Below the pieces are notes generated by a model. It was not told where the DNA came from, searched no databases, and saw only the letters and a program-made list of their open reading frames with translations. 32,283 bases of DNA from Candidatus Hodarchaeota archaeon. GTDB lineage: Archaea; Asgardarchaeota; Heimdallarchaeia; Hodarchaeales; Hodarchaeaceae. Location of the stretch: assembly GCA_016839815.1 (NCBI GenBank), contig JAEOTM010000175.1, positions 1 to 32,283 on the forward strand, in the 5' to 3' direction. Both the position numbers and the translations under genes were made by a program. This document shows, in pieces, positions 1-6,860 of this stretch (its first letter is position 1; each line of letters starts with the position of its first letter).

Positions 1-138
1 AATCCGCAAGAAGATTTTGGACAGAAGGATAACTCATCTGGATATGTACGCTTTTACTATCCTGAAAAAACGTCTGATATTCTCTCCCACCTGAAGCCTG
101 AATATGCTTTTTCCAAAAATGGCCACAATCACCCGTTT

Positions 139-363
139 TTATAACACGAAGAGATTGTCGGGAGAAAACAGCTTGATTTGATCCTGAATATCGTCCTTTT
201 TGGACGGGTACCCTACCACCTCAAGGAGAGGGACTTCTTCCGCGGTGATCCACCCTCCTTTGAGTAAAACACTTCCAAGAAGGTTAGGAATCGAGAGATA
301 ATTGGCCTGGAGAAATACCTGTTTGGGATCCGTATAGGAGTAATCAAACTCTCCTGTTAAGAA
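139..363 (-). pseudogene. possible decayed or start-less reading frame downstream of the CpXC gene
   Basis: This minus-strand frame overlaps the last bases of the CpXC gene and reads about 74 protein-like residues (it opens FLTGEFDYSYTDPKQVF and ends SPDNLFVL) before a TAA at 141-139. The same frame stays open beyond that stop to the window edge and again looks protein-like (KTGDCGHFWKKHIQASG). It has no ATG start. It may be the remainder of the CpXC gene after a frameshift and a nonsense mutation, or a separate gene with an unusual start. The opposite strand is also open at 1-144 (ending GHNHPFL), so the first 140 bases could instead be the 3' end of a plus-strand gene. No function is assigned. 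Confidence 0.3.
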
Positions 364-722
364 TCAGGTAATTTCTGGTATAATTTGTGTGTTTTGTTGT
401 ACTCTAACTTTTGGTACATTTCCCCAGGAGAATAGACTTTTCCCTCTCCATTCATTACATCTGTTTGAATCAAAAACGTCTTCATTGCGTTTAAGTCTTT
501 ATTGGTTGGAATATACCACATTCCTCGTGGAGTATTCATTAAGACCGATGTATTAATCTGAAATACTTGGTCACAGGATTTACACTTTGCAGAGAAGAGA
601 GTCCCCTCAAGAAATTCCTCAACGAGGTATGGATTTAGCCATGTACAGATACTCATAGGATAAGAAGCATTTATTGACTTTCCACACGGACAGTCGATTT
701 TGGTAAAACTATAACTTGTCAT
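357..722 (-). CDS. CpXC-type zinc-finger protein
   Basis: A 121-residue protein with cysteine pairs C11-P-C13 and C47-K-S-C50 separated by a short segment containing NPYLVEEFLEGTLF. This spacing and the P-x-L-x-x-x-L-x-G-x-L-F pattern between two Cys clusters resemble the CpXC family, a small zinc-ribbon-like domain of unknown function. The first cluster is CPC rather than the usual CPxC, so metal binding may be altered. The start is an ATG at 722. The stop overlaps another minus-strand frame by a few bases, and family members are often longer, so the protein may be truncated by a frameshift. It is probably a soluble cytoplasmic protein; the partner is unknown. Confidence 0.6.
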   Translation of the reverse strand: MTSYSFTKIDCPCGKSINASYPMSICTWLNPYLVEEFLEGTLFSAKCKSCDQVFQINTSVLMNTPRGMWYIPTNKDLNAMKTFLIQTDVMNGEGKVYSPGEMYQKLEYNKTHKLYQKLPDS

Positions 723-1128
723 GATTGCTATAGGATTACTTCGGATTTAATAATTTATAGTTGGAGATATTGGTGACAAATTCTTAGAAAAAAGTTCATT
801 TTCTTTTCGTTTTCTTCTTATCTTGAGAAGTCTGGTGAAGTGAAGCTTGAATAATCGCTTTCTTCTTCTCAACTTCTGCTTTTATCCTCGATTCGGGGGA
901 CCTTTGGGTGATACATCTCATTTGCCAATTTACTCCTTATAGAGTATCGAAAACTAATTTTTATTAGGAAGATTTACTTCTGCAATCGCAAGAATAAATG
1001 AAGGACCCCCTCCCTTTAAAGATGGTTATTTGTGCATTATATCTCCTTGTATAAAATCAGTCAAAAGTATCCAAATTAGTCCTTCGGATTAAAAAGTGAC
1101 TTTTACTAATGAGATTGTTCCACTCAAA
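723..1128. other. gene-poor stretch with one doubtful small ORF
   Basis: About 400 bases between the CpXC gene and the small basic-protein gene. Apart from a 41-codon minus-strand ORF at 796-921 nothing coding is evident. The sequence is AT-rich with polypyrimidine runs near 800-890. No tRNA fold, repeat or convincing promoter was seen. Confidence 0.4.
796..921 (-). CDS. putative 41-residue lysine-rich peptide
   Basis: A short minus-strand ORF starts at an ATG at 921 and ends at a TGA at 796. An AAGGAG sequence lies 12 bases upstream, further than ideal for a Shine-Dalgarno. The product begins MRCITQRSPESRIKAEVEKK and ends in a basic run, DKKKTKRK, so it is strongly cationic with a central amphipathic helix. 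It may be a small nucleic-acid-binding peptide, or simply a chance ORF in purine-rich sequence. No homologue is recognised. Confidence 0.2.
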   Translation of the reverse strand: MRCITQRSPESRIKAEVEKKKAIIQASLHQTSQDKKKTKRK

Positions 1129-1347
1129 TCATCTAGGCTGGTTAAGTATGGTTTTGAATGTTGCTACTTTTTTGTCTCTCACTAGTAGCGGATTGGCTCT
1201 AGATTTCATTCCTAGGATATTCTGTCCCCTAGTAAAACTCGTCTGCTTTTCATCAGCCTTCGAAATTTGAGATTTTTCTAATTTGAACATCTTTTTGTTT
1301 GATTCTTGCTTAACACATGGATGTTTACTATTCTGAACTTCAATCAT
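1129..1347 (-). CDS. 72-residue basic protein under operator control
   Basis: A small basic protein (MIEVQNSKHPCVKQESNKKM at the start, ending FKTILNQPR) with no recognised domain and no membrane segment. The ATG at 1347 follows an AAGGTG Shine-Dalgarno-like sequence by about six bases. Support for a real gene comes from its upstream region: a palindromic TATA box at 1419-1430 and two inverted-repeat operators (1372-1386 and 1397-1415) placed between the TATA box and the start codon, the usual position for archaeal repression. A third copy of the operator sits in front of the divergent HTH gene at 1663, which is the obvious candidate regulator. The protein may be an effector or anti-regulator of that system; this is inference. 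Confidence 0.45.
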   Translation of the reverse strand: MIEVQNSKHPCVKQESNKKMFKLEKSQISKADEKQTSFTRGQNILGMKSRANPLLVRDKKVATFKTILNQPR

Positions 1348-1371
1348 GTTTTTTCACCTTAAATTAATTAT

Positions 1372-1386
1372 TCAGTTATTTACTGA
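1372..1386. promoter_or_regulatory. operator copy 1 (TCAGT-N5-ACTGA)
   Basis: Inverted repeat TCAGT-TATTT-ACTGA, with perfect 5-bp arms around a 5-bp spacer. It lies between the TATA box at 1419-1430 and the small minus-strand gene starting at 1347. It has the same layout as the copies at 1397 and 1635. Confidence 0.6.
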
Positions 1387-1396
1387 GCAATCTAAT

Positions 1397-1415
1397 GTTC
1401 AGTTAACCACTGAAC
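1397..1415. promoter_or_regulatory. operator copy 2 (GTTCAGT-N5-ACTGAAC)
   Basis: The best copy of the repeat, GTTCAGTTAACCACTGAAC, with perfect 7-bp arms and a 5-bp spacer. Its centre is 27 bp from that of copy 1. It sits immediately downstream, on the minus strand, of the TATA box, so a bound dimer would cover the expected transcription start. Confidence 0.65.
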
Positions 1416-1418
1416 GAT

Positions 1419-1430
1419 CTTATATATAAG
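1419..1430 (-). promoter_or_regulatory. TATA box of the 1129-1347 gene
   Basis: CTTATATATAAG, a perfectly palindromic TATA element. On the minus strand it is preceded by the purine-rich TGAAGA, a plausible BRE. Initiation about 25 bp downstream would fall inside operator copy 2. Because it is symmetric it could also fire rightwards, but the next plus-strand start is more than 230 bp away. Confidence 0.5.
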
Positions 1431-1634
1431 TCTTCATATTTAACCAATCACCTTTATTTTAGTAATAAACAGTGAAAAAAGTCTGAACCCTCTAATATTC
1501 TAAGATCATTGAATTTTCTATAAATTACTGATACCTTGTACCTTAAATATATTAACCAATTATACATTCCTTTCAGGATTTTGTGTAACCTTAGAAAATA
1601 GTGATAAAATGTAAAATAGAAAAGTTAAAAAACT

Positions 1635-1651
1635 TTCAGTAAATGACTGAA
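1635..1651. promoter_or_regulatory. operator copy 3 (TTCAGT-N5-ACTGAA)
   Basis: TTCAGT-AAATG-ACTGAA, 6-bp perfect arms with a 5-bp spacer, ending 11 bp before the TTG start codon of the HTH regulator. It matches copies 1 and 2 in arm sequence and spacer length. Its place directly before the regulator gene points to autoregulation. A TATA-like TTAAATATATT occurs upstream at 1543-1553. Confidence 0.65.
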
Positions 1652-1662
1652 TACAAGTTTGG

Positions 1663-2376
1663 TTGGTTTGGATGAACGACGTTACTGATCCCGAAATTAG
1701 CAAAAAAAGAACTATGTTATTTGATTTTTGGAAAGACATTCCTGTCACCTGTGAAATGAAAGATTCATGTGCCAAAATTGCTTACCAAGAAGTAAGAGGT
1801 CAAATTTTAGATATTTTGCGCGAAGGAATTGTAGATGAGCCTATTCCTGAACACGTTACAATTCCACGTCGTCACGCGTTAAGTGCACAGGAGTGTCAGA
1901 TGTACGTCAGTAAAAGGCTTGAAAGACGAGTGAAATTGTCTAATATTTATTTCCACTTGAATCGATTAGAAGAATTTGGGTTTATTAAAGAGATTGTTAC
2001 TATTAAAGGAAAAAAACATGATATTGCTTATTATGGTCGGACAGCTCAACTATTTCATTTTGGAGGATCTGATTCTAAGGAAAAATCAGAGGAAGATCAA
2101 AAGTTCCAAGAAGTTATGATTGCTGTACTTGAAGCATTTAATCCCACTCTTGAGAAAATGCAGATTACTTCCCTAATTGATAAATTGACAGTTAATTTGG
2201 AAGCACATCGTCTTGCACGGAATACCTGGTTTTCAGAAAACTCCCAACTCCTTAATAGTTTGGAATATGATATTCTTTATGTTGATAAATTTTTAAAACT
2301 TCTTCAAATGTCCTCTTCTGAGAATTATCAGATTGCACAAGAATTACGGCAACTGCTGAATTTTCCGCATGATTAA
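1663..2376 (+). CDS. winged-helix transcriptional regulator (ArsR/GbsR-like)
   Basis: A 237-residue protein with a winged helix-turn-helix in the first half. The segment around residues 45-115 runs through helices (QILDILREGI, AQECQMYVSKRLERRVKLS, NIYFHLNRLEEFGFI) to a beta-wing (KEIVTIKGKKHDIAYYGRT), where SNIYFHLNRLEEFG is the recognition-helix pattern typical of ArsR-like proteins. The C-terminal half is helical and probably mediates dimerisation or ligand sensing. The start is TTG at 1663 or ATG at 1672. The symmetric operator copies at 1372, 1397 and 1635 suggest that a dimer represses both its own gene and the divergent 72-residue gene. The ligand is unknown. Confidence 0.75.
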   Translation: MVWMNDVTDPEISKKRTMLFDFWKDIPVTCEMKDSCAKIAYQEVRGQILDILREGIVDEPIPEHVTIPRRHALSAQECQMYVSKRLERRVKLSNIYFHLNRLEEFGFIKEIVTIKGKKHDIAYYGRTAQLFHFGGSDSKEKSEEDQKFQEVMIAVLEAFNPTLEKMQITSLIDKLTVNLEAHRLARNTWFSENSQLLNSLEYDILYVDKFLKLLQMSSSENYQIAQELRQLLNFPHD

Positions 2377-2532
2377 GGAATTGGATCCCATAACTTTACC
2401 TTTTTACACCCCCTATGAAATTTTTTGCACTTTTATCCCAAGTTTCAATAATTTCTGTTGATCTAATAAGATCAAAAGATTCAAGGTCTTTAGTGTGAAA
2501 ACGTTGCTATCATTTCTTTTGATTGTTTAGTT

Positions 2533-2550
2533 CGAAAGCTTAATATATTA
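2533..2550 (+). promoter_or_regulatory. BRE/TATA promoter of the marR-like gene
   Basis: CGAAAGC (2533-2539, BRE-like) followed by TTAATATATTA (2540-2550). Initiation is expected near 2573, giving a leader of about 30 bases. The operator palindrome begins at the downstream edge of the TATA box. Confidence 0.55.
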
Positions 2551-2568
2551 GTACTAATAATTAGTACT
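2550..2568. promoter_or_regulatory. 19-bp perfect palindrome, MarR operator
   Basis: AGTACTAAT-A-ATTAGTACT, perfect 9-bp arms around one central base. It lies between the TATA box and the expected transcription start of the MarR-family gene at 2604. MarR dimers usually bind palindromes of this size, and this position would block RNA polymerase recruitment, so autorepression is likely. Confidence 0.7.
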
Positions 2569-2603
2569 TGAATAAAAATCAATGAAGAATACAACGAATC
2601 GGA

Positions 2604-3080
2604 ATGAATACACAAATGAACCAAGAACCTGATTTGAATTATGAAAAAGGATCCATGCCTGATATTTTTTCTCTTGTAACCAAAATCTCCAAGAATTTGG
2701 ATAAATTTCAAAGAATGGTTCTCAATAAAACTCAACTCACACCAGCTCAGTATTCCGTTATTAATGCTCTGGGGAATGTAGGAGTTAATGGATTATCACT
2801 TACTCAACTAGCGAAGATTTGTTACTCCTCCAAGCCAACAATGACACATTTGATTGATACTCTAGAGAATAAAGAACTAGTCAAAAGAGTTCCTAATCCC
2901 AGTGATCGGAGGAGTTTGATGGTACAATTAACACCTGAAGGGAATAAAATGAAAACCGAAGTTCCTCCCGTCAATCATATTTATGCTGATTGTTGTTCAA
3001 TTTTAACGCCTGAAGAGTCTGATAAATTAAGCCTCCTATTAAAAAAGGTAAATTATGCTCTGAAGGGGTATTTAAACTAA
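2604..3080 (+). CDS. MarR-family transcriptional regulator
   Basis: 158 residues with the MarR winged-helix layout: an N-terminal dimerisation helix (LVTKISKNLDKFQRMVLNK), a helix starting LTPAQYSVINALG, the recognition helix in SSKPTMTHLIDTLENKELV, and a wing with the diagnostic DRR (NPSDRRSLMVQLTPEG). The C-terminal helix completes the dimer interface. It is most likely a ligand-responsive repressor of itself and the 4-TM protein 25 bp downstream. A perfect palindrome in its promoter supports autoregulation. An alternative ATG at 2616 would remove four residues. Two cysteines (DCCS) near residue 131 could be redox sensors; this is speculation. Confidence 0.9.
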   Translation: MNTQMNQEPDLNYEKGSMPDIFSLVTKISKNLDKFQRMVLNKTQLTPAQYSVINALGNVGVNGLSLTQLAKICYSSKPTMTHLIDTLENKELVKRVPNPSDRRSLMVQLTPEGNKMKTEVPPVNHIYADCCSILTPEESDKLSLLLKKVNYALKGYLN

Positions 3081-3105
3081 GAAACAATAGAACGGGGAAA
3101 AACAA

Positions 3106-3528
3106 ATGTATGAAACAAAACAAAAATCTAATTTACGATCTTTAATTGATAACCTACTAACAAGAAAGACTTTAATCTTTCTAATTCATGCTTTCATAGG
3201 TTGGGCTCTCTGTGGGGCCACAATGATGATAGGCTTAGCAGTAACTTCTGAAAATAATGCTATTTTAATCCATTTAGTAGCAGCACCAATCTTTTTTAGT
3301 ATTATTACTCATAACTATACCAAAAAATTCAATTATAATACTCCGGTACAAACAGCTGTTGGATTTATTACTTTTGTAATTCTGATGGATTTCTTTATTG
3401 TAGCGCCTTTTTTTGAGCAGAGTTATGAAATGTTCTATAATCCTTGGGGAACGTGGATTCCATTTCTTTTGAGTTTTATTGCAACATTTCTTACTGGGAC
3501 CTATGTGTCAAAAAAGAGTTCAACTTGA
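3106..3528 (+). CDS. 4-TM membrane protein in the marR operon
   Basis: 140 residues with four predicted hydrophobic segments (about 25-50, 53-68, 82-105 and 115-135). A GGGG-containing Shine-Dalgarno sits just before the ATG, 25 bp after the marR stop, so the two are co-transcribed. No catalytic motif is visible. Small membrane proteins downstream of MarR regulators are often involved in efflux or membrane stress, but nothing in the sequence proves this. The last residues are cytosolic and basic (SKKSST). Confidence 0.7.
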   Translation: MYETKQKSNLRSLIDNLLTRKTLIFLIHAFIGWALCGATMMIGLAVTSENNAILIHLVAAPIFFSIITHNYTKKFNYNTPVQTAVGFITFVILMDFFIVAPFFEQSYEMFYNPWGTWIPFLLSFIATFLTGTYVSKKSST

Positions 3529-3564
3529 ATGAATGGACATTTTTGACTAGTATATTAGGCAAAG

Positions 3565-4884
3565 TTAACTAATCTCACTTTTTTTATCATCACTTAATCT
3601 TGGGAGGGATTTTAAGCCTATTCCAGCAATAATTGCACCAATAAGACTGATAACTGTTGTTAAAAGTATTGTTTCGGCAAATCCGAACATTTTTAATATT
3701 ATTCCCCCTGCTAGTGCCCCACCAATACCTATTAGATTCGTTACTGATGGTAGCAGCGAATATATTGCATTCCGTCTTTCATCTGGGACCAGATCCAAGC
3801 TCACCCGACTACGTAGAGTTCCCTCCAGCGGTTCCCATATACTAGGTAGCTGAAATACTAGGAATAATCCTATGACTAGCATAATATCGTACGAAGTGGG
3901 AGGAAACGTGAGATAATACCAATAGATTAATCCAAAGAAGATAGGATTTGAAAATGAGGTGGTTACGAATATCCATAGCTTCACATTTTTGAATCTCGAG
4001 ATATAGCGTACTATTATTAGTTGCCAGATGACTCCTGAAGCAAAGATAACAGCCCTAAAAAACGCTGTCGTATTATCTGATCCTCCTGAATACCCTTCAT
4101 AAATTTTGAATAAGAGAAAATTAATCCAGATACTATTATTCGCAGCCCAAATAATAGTTGAGCCAATGAAGAAAAGAGCTATCCCTTTCTCCGAGAAAAG
4201 AAAGTCTATCCCTCCTAAAAATTGAGTAAAATATTTTCTAATAGTAAAGTCATCAGTAGTTTCTATTCCATCTTTCATTAAGCTGAAAATGAAGAATGCT
4301 ACGAATAGTATGAGAACTAATGAAATTGCAAATAAAATCTTTCTACTAAAATAATAAGCGATCAATCCCCCAGCAATAAAAGAACCTCCCATTAACGCAT
4401 GTAAGAGAATACTCCTCTTTGCTTGAAACGACTTGTAGTACTCCCGATCTGGATCTGATGTTTCAGCAAGTACCCGATATTTATTATCAAACCATGATTC
4501 TAATGCCCCACTTTCCTGTGATGATGCTAATGCAGACACTCCACTATAGATTAATAGTGGAATGAACGAATCACTTACAATCAGTAGTATAAACGACAAC
4601 GCATGTAATCCATACGCCAGAATCAAGACTTTTTGAAAACCAATTATATCTCCGAGTACCCCAGTTGGGTAATCAATTAAGGTTAAGACCACATAACTTA
4701 CAGCAAAGAGTATTCCAGCTTCAGTAGACTCTAAGGTGTCTAGTAAATACAAAATGATGAACATTGATGAGATATTGAACGCTACCCAGCGTGTAGCATC
4801 TAGTACTAAATATCGTTTTAGTAATCGTCTAATACGGATCTTAGGAGTTTGAGATACGCTATAAGTTAGGGGTGTCTGACTCAT
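3565..4884 (-). CDS. MFS transporter
   Basis: A polytopic protein of about 12 transmembrane segments. The loop between TM2 and TM3 carries the MFS-like GVLGDIIGFQKVL, corresponding to the family motif GxLaDrxGrrk, here with few basic residues. A hydrophilic central loop after TM6 (MKDGIETTDDFTIRKYFTQF) separates the two six-helix halves, and a second half-repeat contains RSRVSLDLVPDERRNAIYSL, typical of drug/sugar MFS permeases. The frame extends to a TTG at 4917, but an ATG at 4884 has GAGGGA six bases upstream and is preferred. The substrate is unknown. It is transcribed divergently from the DUF998 gene. Confidence 0.85.
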   Translation of the reverse strand: MSQTPLTYSVSQTPKIRIRRLLKRYLVLDATRWVAFNISSMFIILYLLDTLESTEAGILFAVSYVVLTLIDYPTGVLGDIIGFQKVLILAYGLHALSFILLIVSDSFIPLLIYSGVSALASSQESGALESWFDNKYRVLAETSDPDREYYKSFQAKRSILLHALMGGSFIAGGLIAYYFSRKILFAISLVLILFVAFFIFSLMKDGIETTDDFTIRKYFTQFLGGIDFLFSEKGIALFFIGSTIIWAANNSIWINFLLFKIYEGYSGGSDNTTAFFRAVIFASGVIWQLIIVRYISRFKNVKLWIFVTTSFSNPIFFGLIYWYYLTFPPTSYDIMLVIGLFLVFQLPSIWEPLEGTLRSRVSLDLVPDERRNAIYSLLPSVTNLIGIGGALAGGIILKMFGFAETILLTTVISLIGAIIAGIGLKSLPRLSDDKKSEIS

Positions 4885-5022
4885 CGAATCCCTCAAAGAT
4901 ATGCAGAAGGGATTCAACAGAATGATTTTAAAAAAACTTGAGGTTGTGGTAAATTCCCAAAGTAATCTTTTTATTATAAAATATTCAGCCAGCTATCAAA
5001 CGAATGTATACAGGTGAATATT

Positions 5023-5631
5023 TTGAACATTTACCAACTACTAGCAATTTTTGCAATGCTTAGCCCTATAGTTTATACAACAATGTGGATTCTTGGTGGG
5101 ATCATACGCTCGGATTATAGTCATATTCGGGATGATGTAAGTTCTCTTTTTGCAGTCAACGCTCCTAGCCAGCGACTTTTTCAAGCATTTACATTTACTT
5201 CAAGCGCATTATTGTTAATCTTTTACCTAGGTCTTCATGAGGGACTAAATGATGGGAGTTCTGATATGTTAGGTCCAGTTTTATTTATCCTCAGTGGAGT
5301 TGTTGGTATCCTTATAGCTCTATTCTTCCCTCTCGATGAAGGAGGAGAGTTAATCACACTTAGGGGGAAAATGCACCTCATTCTTGTAGTTGTTATGGGA
5401 ATTCTTACCATTGGAGGAATGGTAGCCCTTTGGCTACGCTTAGATTCGGTACCAGAATGGAGTGCTTTTGCCACCTTTTCCCTGCTATCAGCAATTGTTT
5501 CTTTAATACTTATTACAATTTCAGGCATCTTTGCCTCTGGGAAGTATCGAGGCTTACTTGAACGCATAGGGGTTACTCCTTATATGCTCTATTACTTTGT
5601 GTTAGGATTAATGGTGTTTCTAAAGAATTAA
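5023..5631 (+). CDS. DUF998-family membrane protein
   Basis: About 200 residues with six hydrophobic helices. The pattern after TM1 (SDYSHIRDDVSSLFA), the FPLDEGGE loop after TM3 and the following GKMHLILVVVMG match the DUF998 family, multipass membrane proteins of unknown function. The frame is open from a GTG at 5014, but AGGTGA at 5012-5017 overlaps that codon and sits correctly in front of TTG 5023, so the TTG start is preferred; both would leave the membrane domain unchanged. It is divergent from the MFS gene, with a shared promoter region of about 130 bp. Confidence 0.75.
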   Translation: MNIYQLLAIFAMLSPIVYTTMWILGGIIRSDYSHIRDDVSSLFAVNAPSQRLFQAFTFTSSALLLIFYLGLHEGLNDGSSDMLGPVLFILSGVVGILIALFFPLDEGGELITLRGKMHLILVVVMGILTIGGMVALWLRLDSVPEWSAFATFSLLSAIVSLILITISGIFASGKYRGLLERIGVTPYMLYYFVLGLMVFLKN

Positions 5632-5743
5632 ATTCTTCCTTAGGAGTTTTCTCCTTCTCAAATTATTCTAACAAAGCTGTAATTTACAACTTTTGAAACA
5701 AAATAAAACCAGAACGCTGTGGATTCATTTTGAAGTTCTTTAT

Positions 5744-6349
5744 TTAATTCTGATATTTTTTTATTTGTGAAAGGATTTCGGATGAATACTTCCTCATTTC
5801 TCTTAAAGAATTCAGTTGATTTTCAAGTGGTTGGTAATACTCCTCCCACCATACACTTTTTGGCAAATAAAAATGTTCAATGATGAGATAGTTGTATTCA
5901 GAACCAGCATTAAGATACTGAGTTACTCTTTCAGCATTATCGTGAAGAAGAAGAAATCCACTGGATTTAATAAAACGTTTCCACTTTTGCATACTTGACT
6001 TGATTGAAATAAACCCCCCAATTCCTTCCGCCCAAATGATATCAAATGATTCATCAGGAAATTCCATATCGTGAAAGGAACAATTTTTTACTTCTATGCT
6101 GTCTTGTAACTTATTTTCTTTCACTCGATCCCTCAACTTCTGTAATTCTTGCTCATCTATGTCAATCGCAGTTACCTTCCCCTTACTTAACTGTGCAAGT
6201 TCAAGAGTCTGAATTCCAGCTCCACATCCAATATCTAAAATGTGTGGATGTTCAATTCTGGGTATCATATGATATGCTTTGCGGGTATACTTCAAGAATC
6301 TCTTTCTAAGGATATCTCGATCTATGATGGATGTCGTTTTGTTATTCAT
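5744..6349 (-). CDS. class I SAM-dependent methyltransferase
   Basis: A Rossmann-fold methyltransferase of about 201 residues. Motif I is ILDIGCGAGIQTLEL, motif II ends in the acidic VTAIDIDEQEL that binds the SAM ribose, an acidic residue follows in NCSFHDMEF, and motif IV is FDIIWAEGIGGF. The C-terminal part (SVWWEEYYQPLENQLNSL) is probably the substrate lid. The layout resembles UbiE/methyltransferase-domain-25 proteins that act on small molecules. The frame extends to a TTG at 6385, but ATG 6349 is a better start. No neighbour identifies the substrate. Confidence 0.85.
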   Translation of the reverse strand: MNNKTTSIIDRDILRKRFLKYTRKAYHMIPRIEHPHILDIGCGAGIQTLELAQLSKGKVTAIDIDEQELQKLRDRVKENKLQDSIEVKNCSFHDMEFPDESFDIIWAEGIGGFISIKSSMQKWKRFIKSSGFLLLHDNAERVTQYLNAGSEYNYLIIEHFYLPKSVWWEEYYQPLENQLNSLREMRKYSSEILSQIKKYQN

Positions 6350-6375
6350 TACTTTTTCCAACGGATTCGGTTTAA

Positions 6376-6633
6376 AAATTTTCAAACTTCATTTCAGGAT
6401 GCTATACACCCTTATACTATTTTAAAAATTCTATCAAAGTGGATGACCCTTATGAGATAGCTGGAGGAGGAAACTGCAAAGATACCCATTCAGCAGTAGA
6501 ACCCATCTGTATAGCTCCTCCAGAAATTGAATCCACTTCTCGAACAATAAGTGATAGAATACCAGCTATACCTACCAGCTCGGTTTTCCTCATTCTGGGA
6601 GCTCTAGCTGTGTTATATAAAAAGAAAAGGTAA
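6376..6633 (+). pseudogene. C-terminal remnant of a surface protein with a sorting-like anchor
   Basis: A plus-strand frame with no ATG (a GTG at 6439 is available), preceded by a stop at 6373. It ends in Pro-rich IPAIPTSSVFLILGALA followed by a basic tail, YKKKR. The proline-rich spacer, single hydrophobic helix and terminal Lys/Arg cluster are the layout of archaeal C-terminal sorting signals (PGF-CTERM/Loki-CTERM-like). The upstream part has protein-like composition with two Cys (GNCKDT, EPICIAPP). With no start and no body, it is best read as the surviving tail of a secreted or surface protein. The antisense frame at 6450-6677 is less convincing. Confidence 0.4.
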
Positions 6634-6715
6634 AACCTGGAGATCCATACATCAAGAATAGATAGTTTGGTTTTCAAGGGATAGTATTGTTGTTGATGAG
6701 TATCTTCTCAAATAG

Positions 6716-6817
6716 ACAACTACAACGATATCGACATCACCAATCACAACTCCTCAAGAAACTGTGACTTTAAACGAAATCACACAAAAAGGCCGAAAGA
6801 TATTTCCCGATTTTTAA
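6716..6817 (+). pseudogene. Thr/Pro-rich remnant
   Basis: A 33-codon plus-strand frame between a TAG at 6713 and a TAA at 6815, rich in Thr and Pro at its start (TTTTISTSPITTPQETV). Such composition is typical of glycosylated stalks of archaeal surface proteins. It has no start codon. Together with the anchor remnant at 6376-6633 it suggests that 6.4-6.8 kb is the ruin of one or more surface-protein genes. It is short enough to be chance. Confidence 0.2.
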
Positions 6818-6860
6818 TCTCTGTTTCCTGTGACAGAATGCCCCTGAAATAACCGTGATC

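Noticed and set aside
1..144. 3' end of a plus-strand gene entering from the left
   Set aside because: The minus-strand frame across the same bases is equally protein-like; neither can be preferred without sequence to the left, so it was not listed as a gene.
6450..6677. Minus-strand 75-residue frame
   Set aside because: Antisense to the anchor-like plus-strand frame, which has the more meaningful C-terminal pattern.
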